Below, one piece after another: positions 53,400-63,355 of a DNA stretch of 64,000 nucleotides (within the stretch, counting starts at the first letter, position 1; each line of letters starts with the position of its first letter). Under the pieces are notes generated by a model. The model was not told the DNA's origin, did not search any database, and saw nothing but the letters and a program-made list of their open reading frames with translations. The translations under genes were made by a program, and so were the position numbers. Source of the stretch: Leuconostoc gasicomitatum LMG 18811 (GTDB taxonomy: Bacteria; Bacillota; Bacilli; Lactobacillales; Lactobacillaceae); the NCBI RefSeq assembly GCF_000196855.1, contig NC_014319.1, positions 1,178,001 through 1,242,000 on the forward strand, in the 5' to 3' direction.

Positions 53400-54423
53400 A
53401 GTTTTCATCCCCGGTAAACTTTTTTTAGCCGGCGAATATGCTATAACACATCCTGGAAACACAGCAATAATTGCTGCTACAACTACTGGCTTAAGTATTG
53501 AAATAACGCCCTCAACTACAACATCAAGTGCCTACTCAAATACCCTTCCTAAGCAGTGGCATTTCGAAATTAATCAGACCGAAAATCAATATACTGATGA
53601 CTGGCGCTATGTTAGAGCTGCAATTAAAATTATCCATGACTATGTCAAGATTAATGCAAACAATCATCATTTCAACGAAATCATGATGACAATTACAAGT
53701 AACTTAAATGGTCCATTTGGTAAAATTGGCTTAGGATCTTCAGCCGCTGTTGTTGTTGGTGTTGTTGAAGCGTTTAATGATTTTTTCCAACTCAACTTAC
53801 CAATTTTAACGCGCTTTAAATTGGCTAGTTTAGCTCATCTGCATGTACAAAAAAATGGTTCTCTAGGTGATATTGCCGCAATTACTTATGGTGGTGTCAT
53901 TGCCTATGAAAGTCCAGATTTATCTGAGTTTGCACAAGCTGATAATAGTTGGTTAAACCCTACTATTATCAATAAACCTTGGCCAAAATTAGCAATTACA
54001 TCATTACCTTGGCCAACAGACTGGCAACTACTACTCGGTGCAACGCATGAGTCAGCTGACACTAAATCTGCTATCAAAAACATCCATTTAGCACAAGAAT
54101 TTTTATCTGAAAGTCAACATACCGTTCAAAATATTATTAATACAGTCATTACAGGTAACTATGTTAATTTTTCCAAAGGTTTGCGTGACAACCAGCGATT
54201 GCTCACTCATAATTTACCTACTGGTTATATCACACCAAAATTAGCCATATTACTGGAAAGTCTCAAAAATATTGCTGGAAAAATTAGCGGTGCCGGTTTT
54301 GGAGACAATGGTTTTGCAGTTTTTAACGACAATGTTGACAATCTCATCCATTTTTGGCAATTACATCAAATAGATGCACAAGTCATTGTTATTTCACCGC
54401 AAAAAGAGGTTAGCTATGAGTGA
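53392..54423 (+). CDS. mvaK2: Phosphomevalonate kinase
   Basis: 343 residues, GHMP kinase. Motif 1 IPGKLFLAGEYAITHPGN, motif 2 FGKIGLGSSAAVVVGVV and motif 3 GKISGAGFGDNGFAVF are intact. Makes mevalonate 5-diphosphate, the substrate of MvaD. Overlaps mvaD at the start and fni at the end by 8 bases each, implying coupled translation. Confidence 0.95.
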   Translation: MTKVFIPGKLFLAGEYAITHPGNTAIIAATTTGLSIEITPSTTTSSAYSNTLPKQWHFEINQTENQYTDDWRYVRAAIKIIHDYVKINANNHHFNEIMMTITSNLNGPFGKIGLGSSAAVVVGVVEAFNDFFQLNLPILTRFKLASLAHLHVQKNGSLGDIAAITYGGVIAYESPDLSEFAQADNSWLNPTIINKPWPKLAITSLPWPTDWQLLLGATHESADTKSAIKNIHLAQEFLSESQHTVQNIINTVITGNYVNFSKGLRDNQRLLTHNLPTGYITPKLAILLESLKNIAGKISGAGFGDNGFAVFNDNVDNLIHFWQLHQIDAQVIVISPQKEVSYE

Positions 54424-55471
54424 ATCTAAGCAAGCGCATCGTAAAGATGAACATTTATCACTGGGTGTCAATGTTTGGCGCCAAAATCAACGACTACAAG
54501 TTGGTGCTGATTTTAGCGATATACGCTGGCTACCTAACACTTTCCCAGAAATGTCAGTAGCAGATGTCAATCTTAGTACAACAATTTTAAATCATCACTT
54601 TGACTGGCCTTTTTATATTGAAGCAATGACCGGTGGCTCACATTTGACTGGTCGCATTAATGGACAACTTGCCCAAGTAGCCAAAAAAACGAATTTGGCG
54701 ATGGCAGTGGGATCACAATCAATTGCTTTAAAAGAATCTGATGCAGTAGCCTCCTTTAAAATTGCCCGTCAGAATAATCCTGAGGGATTCTTAATTGCCA
54801 ATTTAGGTGCAGACCATCCGATAGACAATGTTCGTAATGCCATTGACATGATTGATGCTAACGCAATTGAAATGCATGTTAATGTCGGACAAGAACTCGT
54901 TATGGCAGAAGGTGATCGTGAATTTTACTGGCTTGAAAATCTGGCCACAATTATTGCTAAATCACCTGTCCCAGTAATCATCAAAGAAGTTGGCTTTGGT
55001 ATGAGTGACCAAGCTTTTGACATAATCAATCAACTTGGACCTGCCGCAGTCAATGTAGGTGGCGCAAATGGCACTAATTTTGCAGTCATTGAACGTCGTC
55101 GTAATCGGCAGCCAGATACTTTCAACATCGATCAATTTGGCTTATCCACAGTAGAAAGTTTATTATCAGCACAATTAGTAGATAATCAAGTACCATTAGT
55201 TGCAACAGGTGGTATTCAGTCTGCAAATGATATTGTAACCAGCTTAATGCTTGGTGCATCCTTAACGTCAAGTGCAGGATTTATGCTAGCAACGCTGATG
55301 GATAGAGGCGAAACTGCACTTATTCAACAAATTGAAGATTGGCAACGTGCTTTGCCACGCCTGTTTACGCTGCTGGGTGCCCAAAATGTGGCATCTCTAC
55401 AGACTGCACAACGACTATATTCCCCTACGTTACAAAATTTTATCAATCAACGTCAAAGCGCGACTCACTAA
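54416..55471 (+). CDS. fni: Type II isopentenyl-diphosphate delta-isomerase (FMN-dependent)
   Basis: 351 residues from ATG 54416, which has GAGG upstream; an in-frame ATG at 54374 lies inside mvaK2 and is rejected. FMN-binding TIM barrel: IEAMTGGSHLTGRING, VIIKEVGFGMS, NVGGANGTNFAVIE and VATGGIQSANDIVTSLMLGA. It balances IPP and DMAPP. Last gene of the mevalonate operon, closed by a terminator that overlaps its stop codon. Confidence 0.95.
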   Translation: MSESKQAHRKDEHLSLGVNVWRQNQRLQVGADFSDIRWLPNTFPEMSVADVNLSTTILNHHFDWPFYIEAMTGGSHLTGRINGQLAQVAKKTNLAMAVGSQSIALKESDAVASFKIARQNNPEGFLIANLGADHPIDNVRNAIDMIDANAIEMHVNVGQELVMAEGDREFYWLENLATIIAKSPVPVIIKEVGFGMSDQAFDIINQLGPAAVNVGGANGTNFAVIERRRNRQPDTFNIDQFGLSTVESLLSAQLVDNQVPLVATGGIQSANDIVTSLMLGASLTSSAGFMLATLMDRGETALIQQIEDWQRALPRLFTLLGAQNVASLQTAQRLYSPTLQNFINQRQSATH

Positions 55472-55484
55472 GAGCCGCGCTTTT
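55455..55484 (+). terminator. Terminator of the mvaD-mvaK2-fni operon
   Basis: AAAGCGCGACTC pairs with GAGCCGCGCTTT (one mismatch) around a 9-base loop containing the fni stop region, followed by TTTTAT. Confidence 0.75.
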
Positions 55485-55538
55485 ATAATTTATTAAAGTT
55501 TTATGATCAAAATAAATATCAAACAACAAGAACACAAC

Positions 55539-56102
55539 CTACTTAATTAAATCCAATTTATCAAAATCCACAATAGCAATAACTGGTAAATTACGGAAAA
55601 AATTATTATAATCCATACCATAACCAACTAAAAATTCATCCGGCACGTCTAAACCAAAATAATCAACTTCAAAATCAACCACACGAGCTGCTTTTTTATC
55701 AGCCAACGCTACTGTTGTCACTGTTGCTGCACCTTTTAAATCAAAATAATTATGCAACCATTGCATCGTTCGCCCAGAATCAATAATTTCGTCAACAACA
55801 ACAACATCACGACCCGTTAAATCCATACTCACATCATGTACAACTTTAACTTGCCCTGTCGATTCAATACCAGAATAACTTTTAACATCAATGAAATCAA
55901 AATCAACATCAAGTGGCATTTTACGTAGTAAATCTGTTGCAAATATCACGCCACCTTTAAGTACGGCAATAAATACCGGTCGCTGTACTTGATCTTCAAA
56001 TTTGACTGTTAACTCGTTTGCCACACGTTGCACTTGTGCTTGAATATCAGTTTCAGTTGCTAAGACCGATTTGATAGCTGGATGATTAATTAACGACCTC
56101 AT
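55539..56102 (-). CDS. hpt: Hypoxanthine phosphoribosyltransferase
   Basis: 187 residues, type I phosphoribosyltransferase. PRPP motif VVVVDEIIDSGRTMQWL, the KGGVIFATDLLRKM loop and the purine-binding FLVGYGMDYNNFFRNLP are present. It makes IMP (and usually GMP) from hypoxanthine (guanine). ATG overlaps the purB stop by 4 bases, so purB-hpt is one operon joining de novo and salvage routes to IMP/AMP. Confidence 0.93.
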   Translation of the reverse strand: MRSLINHPAIKSVLATETDIQAQVQRVANELTVKFEDQVQRPVFIAVLKGGVIFATDLLRKMPLDVDFDFIDVKSYSGIESTGQVKVVHDVSMDLTGRDVVVVDEIIDSGRTMQWLHNYFDLKGAATVTTVALADKKAARVVDFEVDYFGLDVPDEFLVGYGMDYNNFFRNLPVIAIVDFDKLDLIK

Positions 56103-57394
56103 ACTAAACCTACCCTCTTAAAAATTTCATCAACATGACGTAAATGATAGTGATAATCAAAGGCATCATCAATTTGGGCTTTTGTTAAGTGTGATGAAAT
56201 TGTACTATCGGCATCAACAAGATCACGAAACATCAGACGTTCGTCCCAAGAACGGGCGGTCAAGGGTTGTACAGTATCATAGGCTTGTTCACGAGATAGT
56301 CCAGCATCAATCAAACTTAACAAGAGACGTTGCGAGTATATCAAACCGTATGTACGATCCATATTTTTTTGCATTGTATCAGGAAAAACACCCAAATTGT
56401 TTAAAATACCAGTATGTCGTTTTAACATGTAATCGATAATGGCAGTTGCATCAGCCAAAATAATACGCTCTGCCGATGAATGTGAAATATCACGTTCATG
56501 CCACAATGTCACATTTTCTAAGGCCGTAACAGCATAACCACGTAAAACACGTGCCAAGCCAGTAATATTTTCATCACCAATTGGATTTCGTTTGTGAGGC
56601 ATTGCAGAAGAACCTTTTTGTCCCTTAGCAAAACCTTCTTCAACTTCATGAATTTCTGAACGTTGAAGAGCCCGAATTTCGGTAGCTAGTTCTTCCATTT
56701 GTGTGCCAATTAAAGCGATAGTTTGAACATAATCAGCATGTAAATCACGTGGTAAAACCTGTGATCCAATAGGTTGTGCAGTCAACCCAAGCTCTTGCAT
56801 GGCAACTTCTTCAACATAAGGTGGCACATTGGCAAATGTGCCTACAGCACCAGATAACTTGCCTGTTTCAACCTCTGAAGCCACACGATCAAAGCGCGCA
56901 ATTGCTCGCGTTGCCGAAGCATAAAAACGTGCCATTTTCAAGCCAAATGTGGTTGGTTCCGCATGCACACCATGTGTACGACCCATCATAACTGTCTCTT
57001 TATATTTCAGGGCTAACTTTTTTATTGCTTCACGCCATTCTTGTAAATCTTCTTTAATAATGACGTTAGATTGGCGCAGACGTAATGCTTGTGCTGTATC
57101 CACCACATCTGTTGAAGTCAACCCATAATGAATCCATTTACGTTCATCGCCAAGCGATTCTGAGACATTTCGTGTAAATGCAACAACATCATGTCGCGTT
57201 GACAATTCAATTTCAGCAATGCGTTTAACATCAAATTTAGCATTGGCACGAATTTTTTCAAGGTCTGCAGCTGGAATATGTCCGGCAGCCACCCAACCAG
57301 CATCAACGGCAATTTCAACGTCAAGCCAAGTTTGATATTGATTCTGCATTGACCAAATGTCACGAAGTTCTTGACGAGAATAACGTTCTATCAT
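56099..57394 (-). CDS. purB: Adenylosuccinate lyase
   Basis: 431 residues, fumarase/aspartase superfamily. Signature GSSAMPHKRNPIGDENI carries the catalytic Ser loop; TSTDVVDTAQALRL and GRTHGVHAEPTTFG (catalytic His) are conserved. It acts twice in AMP synthesis, on SAICAR and on adenylosuccinate. Expressed with hpt from a promoter containing a PurBox-like operator about 110 bases upstream. Confidence 0.96.
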   Translation of the reverse strand: MIERYSRQELRDIWSMQNQYQTWLDVEIAVDAGWVAAGHIPAADLEKIRANAKFDVKRIAEIELSTRHDVVAFTRNVSESLGDERKWIHYGLTSTDVVDTAQALRLRQSNVIIKEDLQEWREAIKKLALKYKETVMMGRTHGVHAEPTTFGLKMARFYASATRAIARFDRVASEVETGKLSGAVGTFANVPPYVEEVAMQELGLTAQPIGSQVLPRDLHADYVQTIALIGTQMEELATEIRALQRSEIHEVEEGFAKGQKGSSAMPHKRNPIGDENITGLARVLRGYAVTALENVTLWHERDISHSSAERIILADATAIIDYMLKRHTGILNNLGVFPDTMQKNMDRTYGLIYSQRLLLSLIDAGLSREQAYDTVQPLTARSWDERLMFRDLVDADSTISSHLTKAQIDDAFDYHYHLRHVDEIFKRVGLV

Positions 57395-57476
57395 TTTTAT
57401 ATTCCTTTATGTTTTGTCTTTAACTATAATTGTACCAGTTAATGACGTATTTGCATTCGCTATTTTATAAGTTTTA

Positions 57477-57510
57477 TCTCACAAACAGTGCACATCGTTC
57501 GTTAATTATA
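57477..57510 (-). promoter_or_regulatory. PurR-type operator and -10 box of purB-hpt
   Basis: On the minus strand, -10 TATAAT (57505-57510) is followed directly by the PurBox-like ATTAACGAACGAT (core 57497-57504) and, 11 bases further, by the inverted weaker box TTTGTGAGA (57477-57485). The same arrangement occurs at purD. The -35 is weak. Confidence 0.6.
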
Positions 57511-57555
57511 CACTATACTATTATCTAAAAAAAGTAAGATACACATGAAAGCGTG

Positions 57556-58773
57556 TTATTCAACTAATGTTTGTTTTGAATCTACAAGCGTCATTGAAAT
57601 GATGAAAGCAATTGCATATAGTACAGCAATGACAATAAATACCATTTTATAGTCCATACCCAAACCATGAACTATAAAACTAGCCAATTGGTTTCCCGAT
57701 AGTCCGGCCGCTGCCCAAGCTGTCAGCGTCATCCCATGAATTTTTGAAATTGCATGCATACCAAACCTATCTGCTAACAACGGCGGTAGTGCAGAAAATC
57801 CGCCACCATATCCAGCATTGATTAAAAAAAATGTGGAAACAATGACAATTGGCATCAAAGTAGCTTGATCAGGTAACAAATAAGCACTTAATGCCATGAT
57901 GAGAGACATGATAAAAATAACACGATAAATTGTGTTACGATCTTTTAAACGGTCTGAAAAGCTAGCAAATCCCACACGACCAGCAGCGTTGAAAAAAGCA
58001 TCAACACTTACAATTATCGTTATCGCGGCAACTGAAAATATAGCCGATCCACTATTTGTTTTGAGTCCCATTAAAATATCTTTTTCTTGCGAAATAATAG
58101 CTAATCCTGCCGTAATGTTAAGGTAAAACATCAACCAAATACCAATAAAATTAGGCGTTTTTATCAATTTTAGCGGCTTGAATTTATTCTCAAGCGGTTT
58201 TTCTTGCCAATCAGCTGGTTTTTTTATTAAAATTACCCCAATCAACATCATTATGGCAAAAACACCCCCTAAAATAACAAACATTTGCCATAAACCAACA
58301 TTTAGTTGCAAACTGATCATAATGGGAGAGAAAATCATTTTGGCTAAGCCAAACCCAGCTACAGCTAATCCTGTTCCAAGCCCTTTATTGTCTTTAAACC
58401 AGAGCATTAAATTTTTGACTGGCGTTAAATAGCCGATTCCTAAGCCGATACCCATAATAACACCATAAAAAAAATAAATACCAAGTAATGATTTTTGATG
58501 AATGCTTATGCCTGTTCCAATCATACCAACCACAAAAAACAGCGTTGATAATAACGCAGATTTTTTAATGTCACGTTCTACAAAATGCCCTAAAGCCGCT
58601 GCTGACAATCCTAAAAATAAAATGGCAATTGAAAACGCCCATTCAATATTCGGCACAGTCGTGCCAATATCGTCTGCAATAGCTTGTTTAAAGACACTCC
58701 ATGCATAAACTGTCCCAATGCTACCATGAATAAGTAAAGCTGGTAATGCTGCCCGCACCCATTTATTTTCCAC
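57556..58773 (-). CDS. OFA-family MFS transporter (oxalate/formate antiporter family)
   Basis: 405 residues with 12 predicted helices. The start ALPALLIHGSIGTVYAWSVF and the loop GIGYLTPVKNLMLWFKDNKG are typical of the OFA family, which exchanges small carboxylates. Oxalate decarboxylase genes are absent nearby, so oxalate is unlikely. Formate, lactate or another monocarboxylate is possible, and the same-strand neighbourhood fhs-esterase-OFA suggests formate (inference). 61 bases after the esterase gene. Confidence 0.82.
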   Translation of the reverse strand: MENKWVRAALPALLIHGSIGTVYAWSVFKQAIADDIGTTVPNIEWAFSIAILFLGLSAAALGHFVERDIKKSALLSTLFFVVGMIGTGISIHQKSLLGIYFFYGVIMGIGLGIGYLTPVKNLMLWFKDNKGLGTGLAVAGFGLAKMIFSPIMISLQLNVGLWQMFVILGGVFAIMMLIGVILIKKPADWQEKPLENKFKPLKLIKTPNFIGIWLMFYLNITAGLAIISQEKDILMGLKTNSGSAIFSVAAITIIVSVDAFFNAAGRVGFASFSDRLKDRNTIYRVIFIMSLIMALSAYLLPDQATLMPIVIVSTFFLINAGYGGGFSALPPLLADRFGMHAISKIHGMTLTAWAAAGLSGNQLASFIVHGLGMDYKMVFIVIAVLYAIAFIISMTLVDSKQTLVE

Positions 58774-58834
58774 AATAATGATTTCCTCTTTTTGTTTTAA
58801 ATTATCATTTAGCCATTGCTTATTATTGTTCTAT

Positions 58835-59638
58835 TTAAGATAATCTTTTTTCTTTTTTGTAATTAATTGGTAACCATTCAAGAATCCGTTCAATTTTTTT
58901 ATCCCAATAATACCAATCATGTTCACCTGGACTGGTTTCAAAAGTCACATCATATCCTAATGCTTTGATTTGTGATATTGTTTGTTGATTATTTTCAAAC
59001 AAAAAATCTTGTTCACCAATCCATGCATAAAGTTTTGGTAATGGTTGTTTTCTAAATGATTGCTGTTGTGCTAATTTAACAATATCGTTTTCTGACCCCG
59101 GAAATTTTGTTAGGTTTCCAAATATGCCTTGCCAATAGGCATCGTTTTGCCATGCATCTCGACCTGGAAAGTTCGGATCTCCTATTAACGCACCAGACAA
59201 AGACGCGGCATAACTAAATTGTTGATTACTAAAAGCCATTTTAAATGCACCGTACCCTCCCATAGAAAGACCAGCAATAAAATTTTTGTCACGTTTTTTT
59301 GAAATTTGTGGAAAAAGTGTCGCTATTTTTTTGGGTAATTCATCAACTAAAGCGTCAAAATAGTTCATCCCATATTGTGTATTGGTATACCAAGCTAAAT
59401 CAGTTGACGGCATTACAATTGCTATTGGTGTCTGTCGCACTAAACGTTCAATACTTGTTCGGCGCGTCCATACTGCTTGATCTCCTGACATACCATGCAA
59501 TAGATACAAAACCGGTATATCTTGCAAATCAGCAGCCGTCCAACTTGGATTATGATCAGATAGTTCTGGTAGAATAACATTCATCACACGATCCATACCC
59601 AAAGTTTGCGAATAGTAATTTACCTGTAAAAGTGCCAT
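58835..59638 (-). CDS. estA: Alpha/beta-hydrolase, EstA/esterase D (S-formylglutathione hydrolase-like) family
   Basis: 267 residues. Nucleophile elbow GLSMGGYGA (Ser), acid in WIGEQDFLFENN (Asp) and His in SPGEHDWYYWD complete the triad. The start LLQVNYYSQTLGMDRVMNVILP and VLYLLHGMSGD match lactococcal tributyrin esterase EstA, itself related to S-formylglutathione hydrolase. It hydrolyses short-chain esters or thioesters; no signal peptide, so cytoplasmic. Lies between fhs (36 bases upstream) and an OFA transporter. Start ATG 59638 behind GAGAGGA. Confidence 0.87.
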   Translation of the reverse strand: MALLQVNYYSQTLGMDRVMNVILPELSDHNPSWTAADLQDIPVLYLLHGMSGDQAVWTRRTSIERLVRQTPIAIVMPSTDLAWYTNTQYGMNYFDALVDELPKKIATLFPQISKKRDKNFIAGLSMGGYGAFKMAFSNQQFSYAASLSGALIGDPNFPGRDAWQNDAYWQGIFGNLTKFPGSENDIVKLAQQQSFRKQPLPKLYAWIGEQDFLFENNQQTISQIKALGYDVTFETSPGEHDWYYWDKKIERILEWLPINYKKEKRLS

Positions 59639-59674
59639 AGTCTTTCCTCTCTATTTTCAAAATCGAATTTATTG

Positions 59675-61339
59675 TTAAAAAAGGCCAGTAATGATGCCAT
59701 TCTTATCAATATCAATATCCAAAGCTGCTGGATGTTTTGGTAAACCAGGCATTGTTAAAATTGATCCTGTCATGGCTACTAAAAATCCTGCGCCAAGTTT
59801 AGGCACGAACTCACGAATATGAATCACAAATTTTTTAGGCGCGCCCAGCTGTTTGGCATCATCTGACAATGAATATTGTGTTTTAGCCATAATAATCGGT
59901 AATTTATCCCAACCAAGTTGCTTAAATTCTAATAATTGTCTTTGTGCTACTTGAGATAGTTCAACCCCTTGACCACCGTAAATTACTTGAACAATGCTAT
60001 TAAGTTTGTTAGTAGCATCATCTGACGATTGGTAAAGTGGTGTAAAATCAGACTCTTGCGCGCTTTTTTCAATCACTGCTGCTGCCAGTGTTTTAGCGCC
60101 AACACCGCCCTTTGCCCAAACTTCTGTTGTATAAGCCGATGCTCCAAATTGTTCAACATAGGTTTTAACAACCTGTAACTCAACTTCTGTGTCATCAGTA
60201 AAGCGGTTAATCGCAACAATAACTGGTATCCCATAACGACCCATTGCAGTTAAATGTTGCCCTAAATTTTTTAATCCCATTTTTAAAGCGTCAACATTCT
60301 CAATATTCAAATCTTTCAGTGCCACATTTCCGTGATGCTTCAAAGCCCTAACTGTTGCGACAATGACAATTGTATCTGGTGTTTTACCCAGCAGCGGCAC
60401 CTTGACGTCTAGAAACTTTTCGCCCCCTAAATCAGCACCAAAACCAGCCTCTGTTACCGCATAATCTGCTAACTGCAAAGCAGTTTTAGTTGCTAAAATT
60501 GAATTAGTGCCTTGTGCAATGTTGGCAAAAGGCCCACCATGAATAATTGCTGGTGTATGTGCCAATGTTTGTACAAGATTAGGCTTGATTGCATCCTTTA
60601 ACAGCACTGTCAAAGCCCCAGCAACCCCTAAATCATTAACTGTTACTGGTTTTTTTGTATATGTATAACCAACAACAATACGCGCAATTCGAGATTTCAA
60701 ATCCATCAAATCAGTTGATAGTGTTAGAATAGCCATCAGTTCTGAGGCTACCGTAATATCAAAACCATCTTCACGTGGCACACCAGAAGTTGGTCCACCC
60801 ATACCAATATTGATATGGCGTAAAGCACGATCATTGATATCCAACACACGTTTCCACAAAATACGACGCGGATCAATGTTGAGTGGATTACCTTGTTGCA
60901 TACTATTATCCAAAATAGCAGCCAATGTATCATGTGCTGATGTCAACGCATGAAAATCACCCGTAAAGTGTAAATTAATATCCGCCATTGGTATTACTTG
61001 TGCGTACCCACCACCGGTAGCACCACCTTTCATTCCCATAACAGGTCCAAGAGATGGTTCACGTAAGGCAATCATAGTTTTTTTACCAGCCATCTGTAAA
61101 GCATCAGCTAAACCAACAGTTACTGTTGATTTTCCTTCACCAGCCGGTGTTGGGTTAATTGATGTGACAAGAATTAATTTACCAAGTGTCTTATCTCTTT
61201 TAACCGTTGGATCTAACTTGATTTTTGCTTTGTCATAACCATATGGTTCAATTTCATGCGCCTTTAATCCCGCAATCGTGGCAATTTCTGTAATTGGCTT
61301 AACATCGGCCGCTTGAGCAATTTCAATGTCTGTTTGCAT
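59675..61339 (-). CDS. fhs: Formate-tetrahydrofolate ligase
   Basis: 554 residues from ATG 61339 (AAGGAAG upstream), the usual length. P-loop [26 protein letters not shown]-type stretch ([20 protein letters not shown]) and VDLGGEKF-like region ([14 protein letters not shown]) are diagnostic. It makes 10-formyl-THF from formate, THF and ATP, the donor for PurH encoded upstream. 72 bases after purD on the same strand, so probably co-transcribed. Confidence 0.95.
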   Translation of the reverse strand: MQTDIEIAQAADVKPITEIATIAGLKAHEIEPYGYDKAKIKLDPTVKRDKTLGKLILVTSINPTPAGEGKSTVTVGLADALQMAGKKTMIALREPSLGPVMGMKGGATGGGYAQVIPMADINLHFTGDFHALTSAHDTLAAILDNSMQQGNPLNIDPRRILWKRVLDINDRALRHINIGMGGPTSGVPREDGFDITVASELMAILTLSTDLMDLKSRIARIVVGYTYTKKPVTVNDLGVAGALTVLLKDAIKPNLVQTLAHTPAIIHGGPFANIAQGTNSILATKTALQLADYAVTEAGFGADLGGEKFLDVKVPLLGKTPDTIVIVATVRALKHHGNVALKDLNIENVDALKMGLKNLGQHLTAMGRYGIPVIVAINRFTDDTEVELQVVKTYVEQFGASAYTTEVWAKGGVGAKTLAAAVIEKSAQESDFTPLYQSSDDATNKLNSIVQVIYGGQGVELSQVAQRQLLEFKQLGWDKLPIIMAKTQYSLSDDAKQLGAPKKFVIHIREFVPKLGAGFLVAMTGSILTMPGLPKHPAALDIDIDKNGIITGLF

Positions 61340-61411
61340 ATCTTCATACTTCCTTTTTACACTTGAACATGATAATATTTTCAAAAAATTCAGTTACTTG
61401 ATAAGAAAAGG

Positions 61412-62662
61412 TTAATTTTCTTCATGATTAACCGCTTGATAAGCTATGTCATGTCGATATTCTAGGCTTGTATCTAAGAGATTTATTTTATTGTACACAC
61501 TTTTTTGTGCCAAAGTTGCACTGATATCATGGGCAACAACTGTTGCCACACGTCCGCCATTTGCAACACCATTTTTGACACCAGCAAAATTGATAATTAA
61601 AGGTGTTACAGCATCTACTGTTGGTACGACTGCACCTTTAACGGGTGCTTGCGGATAACCTGCTGCGACTAAAACAACACCGACATAAACATCAGTGTTT
61701 TGCCAGCGTACTGTCGGCGTTTGACCAATCATTAATTGACTGATTAAGTCATAAAAATCACCTGAGTATTGCGGCAAAACCACCTGTGCTTCTGGATCAC
61801 CAAACCGAACGTTAAATTCAATTACTTTTGGACCCTCTTGTGTTAGCATGACACCAGTGTACAACACACCAGCAAAGGGCGTTCCTTCTTTTGTCAAAGC
61901 ACTAATTGCCGGTTCTACAAGTTCGGTAATCGCGCGATTTTTAATGTCATCACTAATCCATCGAACAGGGCTATAGGCACCCATTCCACCAGTATTTGGC
62001 CCTCTATTCTGATCAAAACGGCGCTTGTGATCTTGTGCTAGCGGTGCATGTGTCACTATCCCATTTTTCCCAACAAGAGAAAATATAGAAAATTCAACCC
62101 CTTCTAGGTATTCCTCAATAACTAATTTTGTCGCAGGATCTTTCGTATATAAATCCGTCAAATACGTGCTTGCCACTATAGGATCAGTTAAAATAGTGAC
62201 CCCCTTTCCAAGAGCTAAACCATCAAGTTTGAATACAATTGGTAGTCCGAACGCCTGTAATATCTCCGTTGCATGTTCTAGTGTTTCCACAGTCACCGAT
62301 TTTGCAGTTGGAATTGCGTACTTTTGCAACAAATTTTTGGTAAAAGACTTTGATCCCTCTAACTGTGCCGCCACCTTGGATGGACCAAAAATAGGTAACT
62401 CAGCAGCCTCAAATATATCAACAATTCCTAATGTCAGCGGCTCCTCGTTACCAACAAACGTTAAATCAACAGATTCAGATATAGCTAAATCACGAAGACC
62501 TAATAAATTCGTTGCTGAAATTGTCACACACTCTAATCCTGCATCGGTCATCCCATCATTTCCTGGTGCAACAATCACTGTTGTCACTTGTTCACTACGC
62601 AAAAATGTTTGTGCCAAAGCGTGTTCACGTGCCCCAGAACCGATAATTAATACTTTTTTCAT
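61412..62662 (-). CDS. purD: Phosphoribosylamine-glycine ligase (GAR synthetase)
   Basis: 416 residues from ATG 62662 (AGAGG just upstream; the adjoining GTG is not needed). ATP-grasp enzyme: VLIIGSGAREHALA at the N-terminus, RRFDQNRGPNTGGMGAYSPV and the metal-binding VIEFNVRFGDPEAQVVLP. Second step of purine synthesis. Usually follows purH directly; here a Nudix gene with its own context separates them and a new promoter with a PurR-like operator drives purD. Confidence 0.95.
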   Translation of the reverse strand: MKKVLIIGSGAREHALAQTFLRSEQVTTVIVAPGNDGMTDAGLECVTISATNLLGLRDLAISESVDLTFVGNEEPLTLGIVDIFEAAELPIFGPSKVAAQLEGSKSFTKNLLQKYAIPTAKSVTVETLEHATEILQAFGLPIVFKLDGLALGKGVTILTDPIVASTYLTDLYTKDPATKLVIEEYLEGVEFSIFSLVGKNGIVTHAPLAQDHKRRFDQNRGPNTGGMGAYSPVRWISDDIKNRAITELVEPAISALTKEGTPFAGVLYTGVMLTQEGPKVIEFNVRFGDPEAQVVLPQYSGDFYDLISQLMIGQTPTVRWQNTDVYVGVVLVAAGYPQAPVKGAVVPTVDAVTPLIINFAGVKNGVANGGRVATVVAHDISATLAQKSVYNKINLLDTSLEYRHDIAYQAVNHEEN

Positions 62663-62746
62663 CACAGCCTCTAAAATATTTATTTTATGTTATATCCTAT
62701 TTTATCAGATTTTTTTGTATTTTTGTTCGTTAATAAATTATCTTTT

Positions 62747-62778
62747 TCTCACAAATAGATATATTGTTCGTTATTATA
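62747..62778 (-). promoter_or_regulatory. PurR-type operator and -10 box of purD
   Basis: Minus strand: -10 TATAAT (62773-62778), then AATAACGAACAAT (core 62766-62773; differs from the Bacillus PurBox at one base), then the inverted box TTTGTGAGA (62747-62755). A further AACGAACAAAAAT lies at 62720-62730. The -10 to ATG distance (111 bases) equals that at purB. Confidence 0.65.
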
Positions 62779-62828
62779 ATACTATTCAATTTTAATTTGT
62801 ATACTACCGTTTGCTAACCAACACACAC

Positions 62829-63290
62829 TTACAAAAAAGTCATCGTTCGTTCACCCTGATATATATCACTTAGTGCAAGCTCATTAATTTCTAGTTCATC
62901 AAACACTGGTAACATGTCTAAAAAAGTTCGTGGTGTGTCCATATGGCGCAACTCATCACGTGTCGTCCAAAATATGTCACCTTCCTGTCCTGATTGAAGT
63001 GTACCGTGGTATTGTGTTGCCTTAAACAACATCACAATATAGCGTGCACCATCAGTCAATGGCCATTCTTTGATACCAACTAGTTGCGGATTTTCAATCG
63101 TTAATCCAGTTTCCTCATACGCTTCACGAATGGCACTAGCCACAACTGTTTCACCAGATTCAATGTGCCCACCTGGAAAGGTCACGCCCGGCCAATTTGG
63201 ATTTTTGCGATTTTCAACTAGGATTTCATGTGTTTTTGAATTTTCAATCATAATCATATTAGTCAATTCAATTGGCGATGTCCGTGTCAT
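62829..63290 (-). CDS. Nudix hydrolase (MutT/8-oxo-dGTP diphosphatase-like)
   Basis: 153 residues from ATG 63290 (GAGGA upstream). A complete Nudix box G-x5-E-x7-REUxEExGU is seen: GGHIESGE then TVVASAIREAYEETGL. The N-terminal LTNMIMIENSKTHEILVENR resembles 8-oxo-dGTP diphosphatases (YtkD/MutX-like), but the substrate remains open. It sits between purH and purD, breaking an otherwise standard purine order; the purH terminator lies just before it. Confidence 0.85.
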   Translation of the reverse strand: MTRTSPIELTNMIMIENSKTHEILVENRKNPNWPGVTFPGGHIESGETVVASAIREAYEETGLTIENPQLVGIKEWPLTDGARYIVMLFKATQYHGTLQSGQEGDIFWTTRDELRHMDTPRTFLDMLPVFDELEINELALSDIYQGERTMTFL

Positions 63291-63321
63291 TTTGATTCCT
63301 CTGTGACAAATTATAGCATAC

Positions 63322-63345
63322 AAAAAGCGCCACACTCAGCGCTTT
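63322..63345 (-). terminator. Terminator of purH
   Basis: Minus strand AAAGCGC / GCGCTTT stem, 8-base loop, then TTTTT; 11 bases after the purH stop. Confidence 0.8.
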
Positions 63346-63355
63346 AAATTAATTT

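Noticed and set aside
62843-62850. TCGTTCGT inside the end of the Nudix gene as a further PurBox
   Set aside because: It lies in coding sequence with no second half-site; likely chance.
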